From Steinernema hermaphroditum (taxonomy: Eukaryota; Nematoda; Chromadorea; Rhabditida; Steinernematidae), in the NCBI GenBank assembly GCA_030435675.1, contig CM059624.1, positions 14,222,769 through 14,286,768 of the forward strand: 64,000 nucleotides of DNA, read 5' to 3'. The position numbers and the translations under genes were made by a program. Of the stretch, positions 57,175 to 64,000 are shown piece after piece. Under the pieces are notes generated by a model, which saw nothing but the letters and a program-made list of their open reading frames with translations, was not told the origin of the DNA and did no database searches. Positions within the stretch are counted from its first letter, which is position 1, and every line of letters starts with the position of its first letter.

Positions 57175-58547
57175 ATGTATTTTCTGCTGTCTGCGGTGGT
57201 CATCTGGTTTCTGAATTTGATCCACGTCGTTGAGCACACTGTCTCCGCTGCTGGTAAGCCAGGAATTGAATGCGCAGCCCAAAGATGTCCACATCTGAGC
57301 TGTGTGAGAGGAGGTTCTTGTCTTCGCACAGTACTCATAATATGACAACGAATTGTTATCTTGGGGATATTTGATACTCTGACAAGAGACAAGGAACTAA
57401 TTTCGAGGTTAGGTTCTAGGCTAGACGTACGATTCGCCCGTTAAGTAAAGAGCTGCCATTTTTTGATACTTAAGACTCGTACACTTGAGGGCAGAAGAAG
57501 CCTATATAAATCTGTAGAGGCCTTCTCCTCAAATTTAGCGAAGCCTGTTTTTCATTATAACGGATTGGGCATGAGCCTAACTGTGCTTCGGGGCTGAGGT
57601 CCAAACGTCCACGAAGCGTGCAGTCTCTTAGATTGCCAGTTTCTAGACATGTACAAGGCGCACATCTTACTGAAAATGAGACTGTCTGTCTACCCTAGAT
57701 GCTTCTCAAGAAATGCTTTTGCCAGAGTCTACTCCAGAATAATCTCTCAACACATAAAAATAGAAACACTATGCTAAGAACTAGTATACAATGCCTTCCT
57801 TCCTAAAACGTGATCAGGTGGCCGAGTGGTTAAGGCGATGGACTGCTAATCCATTGGGGTTTCCCCGCGTGAGTTCGAATCTCATCCTGATCGAATATTT
57901 TTCTTTCCTTTTTCCAAGTACCTATCGATAAACAAACCCTTTTTAACCCCTTCTACTGCTTCGCTTTTCAGAGAAATGCTATAGCTGCTCGTCGGCCCAA
58001 CTAAACTTCCGCTGGGTGCGTTTCCTATCCCATAGCCCCTAATTTATCCATTGCCCGTTTTTTAGCCAAAAACGGACGACAATAGACTACTTTACTTGAA
58101 GAACTTTCCGTTCTTCGCGAATGAAAGCTGCGATAACGTCCGCGATCGCATACCAGTCGTCGCCTGTCCTAACAGCGTTTGTGTGAAAGTCGTCATCTAT
58201 GAACCCCCGCCGAGTCGTCAGATCTGCGGTATTTTTCAGCTCCTTTCTCACGACTGTTTGACTCCGTTTCAGTGCAAGGTCCGGCGATCGTTAGGGACTG
58301 TTGGAGTCGTATCATGTACGACTACGACGAGAAGTACTCCCTTGCACCGGGGAACACAACTAAGGTAGTACGAGACACGTTACAGGTTCCTTAGCCTCTT
58401 TTTCAGGTGAGACTAGCTCGTGAGGACGACTACAATTCGACAGTTGGACACATCTACACATGTAAAGGCTACCTTTGCAATTCAGCACCTAAAATTTCGG
58501 CTATTTTCACGTTGATCATCAGTTTCGCTGTTCTCACAGCTGTATAG
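57175..58547 (+). CDS. Ly6/uPAR-like GPI-anchored protein with a tRNA in its first intron
   Basis: Five exons: 57175-57253, 57972-58015, 58066-58216, 58273-58364 and 58407-58547, giving 168 residues. Exon 1 is a signal peptide (MYFLLSAVVIWFLNLIHVVE) ending in phase 1 and fits the KCYSCSS start of exon 2. CYSC, then SCDNV, VVACPNSVCVKV, VRDCWSR and YTCKGYLCNSA give the ordered cysteines and closing CN of the Ly6 three-finger fold. A hydrophobic C-terminus (ISAIFTLIISFAVLTAV) suits a GPI anchor. Nematode relatives act at the cell surface, some on ion channels or receptors. A trans-splice-type acceptor CTGTTTTCAG ends at 57153. Exon 3 could end at 58213 or 58216 (Met or Leu next). Intron 1 (718 bp) contains tRNA-Ser. 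Confidence 0.82.
57812..57893 (+). tRNA. tRNA-Ser (anticodon GCT), copy 3
   Basis: The same 82-nt sequence as copies 1 and 2 (GATCAGG/CCTGATC acceptor stem, GCT anticodon, long variable arm). It lies inside intron 1 of the Ly6-like gene, same strand. The 5' flank TATACAATGC..ACGTG resembles that of copies 1 and 2. TTTTT follows at about 57898. Confidence 0.95.
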
Positions 58548-59861
<1,314 letters not shown>

Positions 59862-59946
59862 AGAGATAACGCACCGTTTCCCACATTGTTATTTGTTGTT
59901 ATTGATATGTATGCTGTATATACGTTGTTTCGGTTCACTTGAATGA

Positions 59947-60172
59947 GTCGGGATCGGTTCTCGTGGATTTGCCACTCGCTTCCACATCGGCAAGGGCAGA
60001 CCAGTCAACAAACCGCAAAAGACTGAAATGTGACACTCTCGTAGACGAAAAAAACTGCAGGGGGAAGCTGCGACATCATTCCAGTCTGTTATGGTTTGCT
60101 GACCGGTCTGTTCTTGTCGATGTGTTGTATTATACGAAAGAAGGCGGCAAATCCACGAGAACCGGCTCCAAC
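59947..60172. repeat. Imperfect inverted repeat with about 85-bp arms
   Basis: GATCGGTTCTCGTGGATTTGCC at 59953 is inverted at 60149-60171 (GGCAAATCCACGAGAACCGGC). GGCAGACCAGTCAACAAACC is inverted as GGTTTGCTGACCGGTCTGTT. The right arm is coding sequence of the following gene. Confidence 0.7.
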
Positions 60173-60684
60173 TCACTCGGCGGTATCGAAGGCAGAAGAA
60201 CCGTCGGCGCGACTCGGTTCCATCAGTTCTCAAAAGTCCTCTCAATTGGGAACAAAAGTCATGTTTCCTTTGAAACCAGGGTCTCTGAGGACGGCTACAG
60301 CTGGCTCTGACAAGGAAAAACACAAAACTTCGGTACGGATTCATTCATTGTTTTTGTAGATAGTTTCAAAACTTTAGGAAGCCCTGGTAACTCCTTTGGA
60401 CGATACAGCAACACCTCCAGATACGATGGAAATGCATGAGCCTGTGGTGAAGAACGCGAAGCGCCAGATCAACAGCGAGAGGGCGCCCAACGATCCGAAT
60501 TACAAGACGGTTCCGTCTGTGCCATCCGATTGGGGTGCATCCGATTTTGATCCGGCGAAGAGTAGCGACAGGGCAAGTGGAGCTACGAAATGCATGTATT
60601 TAACGGTTTTATTTTCAGTCAACGAAAACCCGGACGAGGTCGGATGTCCCTGTACGGAAAGGGAAGAAGAGAAACCGAAGATGA
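60061..60684 (+). CDS. Unrecognised protein with one membrane segment and a GC-AG intron
   Basis: Exons are 60061-60332, 60378-60572 and 60619-60684. The first follows a CTGCAG acceptor in phase and may have an upstream exon that I did not find; otherwise ATG 60120 (MCCIIRKKAANPREPAPTHS) is the start. The first exon encodes CYGLLTGLFLSMCCIIRKKA, a short membrane helix with a basic stop, then a Ser/Thr/Pro-rich cytosolic part (PLKPGSLRTATAGSD). Exon 2 is acidic (LDDTATPPDTMEMHEPVV), and exon 3 ends in a basic tail (VPVRKGKKRNRR). The last intron (46 bp) uses GGGCAAGT and TTTTCAG, a GC-AG pair. Reading through it gives a much less plausible C-terminus. It could be the second gene of an RPB10 operon. 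Confidence 0.55.
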
Positions 60685-61267
60685 TCGTCTGCATTTATGA
60701 ACTCAAGATAAATGCATCGGGCTTTGCTCTATCCACTGGATTTTGTGACTTTTTGCTGCGACCGAGTGAGGGGTGAAGAGAAAGCTTCCATTTCGACCAT
60801 GTTCTGATGGACCAAAGTGATTTTATTCGATGAAGCCTGGAAGACCACCATCACTGATGATGTTGCGCTTTGTTGAGTGAGCTTCTCCGTTGTTTTGTTG
60901 CTTACGGTTGCGTCCGTTCGACCTATTTGAATTGCTGGGAATCTCAATCTCAGGATTGCTGTCGATGCTCATCTATCCAGATATTCGCAATCTGATTTTA
61001 GTGTCGTTCTATTCCCATCTCCATGACCGGTGCCGTAATCATCGACGACTCCGACATGGCGGGACATGAAGACAGAGATCCGTACCACACAATCGACGAA
61101 TCGTTAAGTCTACGACCTTTGCATGATTACTGTTGAGGCGAAGATCCATCAGACGTCTCCATGAACGAAAGTAATGCCGTAGCATCACCGTCGATAAGAT
61201 CCTATGTGCAACAAATCACACATCACATATGTCTTTACTGCAACGTTCTTTTTTTCATACTACGCAA

Positions 61268-61579
61268 ATGCGATTTTGGAAACGGCTGAAACGTTTCCTT
61301 GCCTGCTACAACTCCAACACCCTGTCAGAAAAAGCTCTGGACAACGCCGACGCTGTGAAACTCCGGATTTACAGTATCACACTAGAGAAGCGAAACAAAA
61401 TCATGGACTCCCATTCGGAGGGAATGGCCATCGGCTTGCAGAAACAGATGTATCTCTATCAGATCGAAGCGAAGTGCTATGAAACGCAACAGGCGATTGA
61501 AGACATTCGGCTTCGTGGTCGAAAGGCCGAACGGAAAAACGTGAAATTTGTGAAGAATTTTGTGAAGAATGTGAAATAA
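61268..61579 (+). CDS. Small basic, helical protein of unknown function
   Basis: A 103-residue single-exon frame from ATG 61268. It begins MRFWKRLKRFLACYNSNTLS, continues with a charged helical stretch (KLRIYSITLEKRNKIMDSHS, then QMYLYQIEAKCYETQQAIED) and ends RKNVKFVKNFVKNVK. It has no signal peptide; the composition suits a coiled coil. The stop codon overlaps an AATAAAA polyadenylation signal, typical of compact nematode genes. The frame is open slightly further upstream (61229) without ATG support. The family is not recognised. Confidence 0.45.
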   Translation: MRFWKRLKRFLACYNSNTLSEKALDNADAVKLRIYSITLEKRNKIMDSHSEGMAIGLQKQMYLYQIEAKCYETQQAIEDIRLRGRKAERKNVKFVKNFVKNVK

Positions 61580-61639
61580 AAAGAGTGCTATGGACCTGAT
61601 GGCAAAAGTACTGTTGTACATCACCATATAGAACCGCAA

Positions 61640-63135
61640 AACTGCTGGCCCCTTGAAACATTACAGGCTTACGTTTGGCCGTACATATGGCCGCTTGCAT
61701 ATAGACTCTTCAGAATGATTGCGTCTTATCTCCGACAGTAGCGATCTTGGAGAGTGTGCTGACAGCAAATATCGTCCCTTGAAGCTTGAGTCCCTCTCGG
61801 AGATTGCTCGGGAGCTGCTTGATCTGTCATCGTGTCTCCGAGAGTGTGCTGGGAGGTGGCCGAGAACAGAGACTATGTTGAAAGCAACCCATATTGGGGC
61901 ATCTTTTGTTAATTATGAAAACTGTTGTGATGGTGATATGCCAGACGGCCCAGCATCGTTCATTTAATCTCCAAACATAACCTAATTTCGCCCAAATAGT
62001 TCCTCAGATCTAGGTCTATCCTCAAGTAATATCTACCGTAGTTTTGTTAGGCAGAATCTGGTTCTTAATCGCATCGTCATAACAAACAGCTATGAATATG
62101 TGCTTCATAAGATAATACATTCACTTTATTCTACATTATGTATGCCTTGATGGCACAGCGGTCACACGCAGGATGGCTCATCGAAGCGAACACATTTATT
62201 CGACTTTTTGGGTTCGGCACTTCGAGCAATCGAGTTCGAAATGCCACCAAATTAAAAAAGGGTACGCACCACATGTGATTTATCCGAAGATATGTCTGAA
62301 GATTCGCCACAATTTCTAAATTTACACACTAGGGAATCTTGACCGCTGTGACACCACGGTAGGTAAAGGAAGTGCCGAGGCGTGGCCACAATTGCTCGGG
62401 TGCTTGAACTGTCATCGATTGTGGGACAATAGATCCCCTGTTCTTTCTTAGATCACTCTGTTCTTCCCGGGGATCTATTGTCCCAGGGATCTATTGTCCA
62501 TATACCCTTCATCGTGTCTCACTGTGTGTGTTCCTTGACAGCGCAATTCTGATCAGGACTGGACTGGGGCTCAAGTCCGAGCACGCGCCGTTCCAGTCCA
62601 CTCGACTCGATGCCTTGTTTTCGGCTTTCGAATGCCTAGTTACACCTTAATATTTAACCACATGCACAATAATTCACTTTTAAGTATGACATATGACTAT
62701 TGGTAATTCTGTGGATTTCATCGCCTATTACAGTACCTGGGAAATGACCGTTCTATTGTGTTGCAGAGAACTGCAGAGTCTATGGGACCATTTTGAGTGG
62801 AAAAGACCAGGACACAAAAGTAGTCATATTCACAAAACTAGGCGTCTTCAGGCTATCAATATGGCAAACACGTCAGAGCACCCACTGATAACGGCGTCAC
62901 TGTTGCTATCAATGACCCTTTCACGAAGCGCCTCAAACACCGAGCGCTCTCTATCGATCACGTCCGAGATAGCTGTAAATCTAGCTGTAAATGACGCTTC
63001 GGATGATGGCTCATTTTGAAGCAGATAGGGCTTACCAAAAATTATTGAATTGTCGTTGACGCTGATAGTGCCACGTCGTTGCTATTAACTAACATCGGGA
63101 TGTTTGCACAGCCACAAACGGGTTTCGATTTAAGC
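61640..63135. other. Intergenic with a tRNA-type SINE-like unit and a small hairpin
   Basis: 62151-62245 has TGGCACAGCGGTCACACG (box A-like) and CGAGTTCGAAATGCC (box B-like), resembling the units at 52 kb. 62422-62500 contains GGGACAATAGATCCCC, then two copies of its inverse GGGATCTATTGTCC. No gene supported. Confidence 0.4.
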
Positions 63136-63140
63136 AAATA

Positions 63141-64000
63141 CAGGGTGTCCCAAAAGTTCGGATAATTTTTTCTCTGTGATTTTTTTGTTGATTTTTTGCG
63201 TTGTTTTTTGTGTTTCTTGATATATTCGTGTTCTACGCGTTATTCTGGACTAGAAAATGCTGATATTTTCTGTTATTGAGCTGATATTCCAGGAGAAAAT
63301 GAGCAAAGAAGAAACCCGTAGCGCTGTGATCGACCTTTACAAGCTGGGAAAGAAGAATCCGGAGATTGTGAAGAGGCTGGAATTGTATCCGACGACCGTC
63401 AAGCGTATCATTGACCGATACCAAGCGACAGGGGACCTCAAGGACAAGCCTCGAAGCGGAAGACGGAAGACAGCAAGGACCGCAGTGATCAGAAAAGCGA
63501 TCAAAGACAAACTTCAGCGAAATCCGGGTCGTTCAACAAGAAAGCTCGCCAAATCGCACGGAATCGGCAAATCCTCCGTCCACCGAATGCTGAAGAACGA
63601 TCTGCAGCTGTTTCCCTACAAGGAGGCCAAGGGACAGCTCCTCACGAACGACATGAAGGCCAAAAGGTTAGAAAAATGTCGAGAAATGAAGCGCTTGGTT
63701 GCAGATGGCAAGCATCGGCTGATCCTGTTCTCCGATGAGAAGATTTTCACTGTGGAATCGCTCTGGAATAGTCAGAATCATCGCGAATGGCTGAAGAAAG
63801 GCTCGCAGAAGACCGTTAACGTCCAAAAAAGCCATTTCCCCAAATCTGTGATGGTTTGGGCTGGAATATCAGCGCTGGGAAACACGAAGCTCCATTTTTT
63901 CGACCAGAAGGAACGTTTGAACGCTGAATCCTACCAGAGGAAAGTTCTCGAAGGCGTGGTGAAGCCCTGGGCGAAGAAGAACACTTACGGAATCCAGTGG
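63141..64000 (+). mobile_element. Mariner/Tc1-type element, left part
   Basis: The terminal repeat CAGGGTGTCCCAAAAGTTCG starts at 63141, directly after TA (63139-63140), the target-site duplication. The element runs out of the window. A related terminal repeat (CAGGGTGACCAGAAAGTTC) occurs in the inverted-repeat arms at 6404 and 8785. Confidence 0.85.
63299..64000 (+). CDS. Mariner/Tc1-family transposase, intact as far as seen (partial)
   Basis: Open from ATG 63299 to the end of the window: 234 codons with no stop or frameshift. The N-terminal helix-turn-helix domains (LGKKNPEIVKRLELYPTTVK, then GRSTRKLAKSHGIGKSSVHR) are joined by a GRPR-like linker (PRSGRRKTART). ILFSDEKIFTVE carries the first catalytic Asp, followed by KSHFPKSVMVWAGI. 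The frame stops just before the expected second Asp block (QQD), which the window cuts off. The enzyme would excise and insert the element at TA sites. The absence of damage suggests recent activity, unlike the decayed relatives at 5-10 kb. Confidence 0.88.
   Translation, partial: MSKEETRSAVIDLYKLGKKNPEIVKRLELYPTTVKRIIDRYQATGDLKDKPRSGRRKTARTAVIRKAIKDKLQRNPGRSTRKLAKSHGIGKSSVHRMLKNDLQLFPYKEAKGQLLTNDMKAKRLEKCREMKRLVADGKHRLILFSDEKIFTVESLWNSQNHREWLKKGSQKTVNVQKSHFPKSVMVWAGISALGNTKLHFFDQKERLNAESYQRKVLEGVVKPWAKKNTYGIQW

Noticed and set aside
60396..60776. 126-codon frame reading through the GC-AG intron
   Set aside because: The segment has a strong GCAAGT donor and TTTTCAG acceptor at the usual distance, and the spliced tail is more protein-like. 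Not fully excluded.

Overview
The window is nuclear DNA from a nematode, probably a rhabditid outside Caenorhabditis (the species is inference). The evidence is: introns almost all 42-56 bp with TTTCAG-type acceptors; genes that start just after such acceptors, as expected for spliced-leader trans-splicing; an exact 22-nt copy of the SL1 spliced-leader sequence at 14167-14188; nematode-style mariner/Tc1 elements; and clear animal genes (ataxin-2, RPB10, D-amino-acid oxidase, a Ly6-type protein, tRNA-Ser). Many genes become visible only after splicing small exons together, so open-frame length is a poor guide here. All joins below were done by eye from GT/GC..AG signals and reading phase.

Layout. 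0-0.75 kb: 3' end of a membrane protein gene. 1.6-4.4 kb and 10.0-10.4 kb: three paralogous genes for small secreted Ala/Pro-rich proteins. 4.9-15.2 kb: a rearranged region with one full-length intronless S26 (mitochondrial inner-membrane-peptidase-like) gene, several broken S26 copies, decayed mariner pieces, a 1,015-bp inverted repeat, 138-bp direct repeats and the SL1 sequence. 15.3-26.9 kb: five small genes for secreted Gly/Tyr-rich precursors that all end in a WLLCxGGRxCG motif, among transposon debris. 27.6-45.0 kb: two paralogous four-exon genes of unknown function on the minus strand. Between them lie a zinc-finger ORF and a D-aspartate/D-amino-acid oxidase gene bracketed by two inverted tRNA-Ser(GCT) genes. 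45.2-45.7 kb: a 471-bp pure GAGAAG microsatellite. 46-52.8 kb: repeats, a MITE with TA target sites and tRNA-derived SINE-like units. 52.9-61.6 kb: a gene-dense segment with a TSP1-like membrane protein, ataxin-2, a Ly6-like protein with a tRNA-Ser in its first intron, RPB10, a gene with a GC-AG intron and a small coiled-coil ORF. 63.1 kb to the end: the 5' half of a mariner/Tc1 element with an open transposase.

The conserved genes are unrelated housekeeping or neuromuscular functions. The distinctive content is three local gene-family expansions: WLLC-peptides, Ala/Pro secreted proteins and S26 retrocopies. There is also an ataxin-2 gene whose LsmAD-end/PAM2-start exon, with its intron, has been tandemly triplicated.
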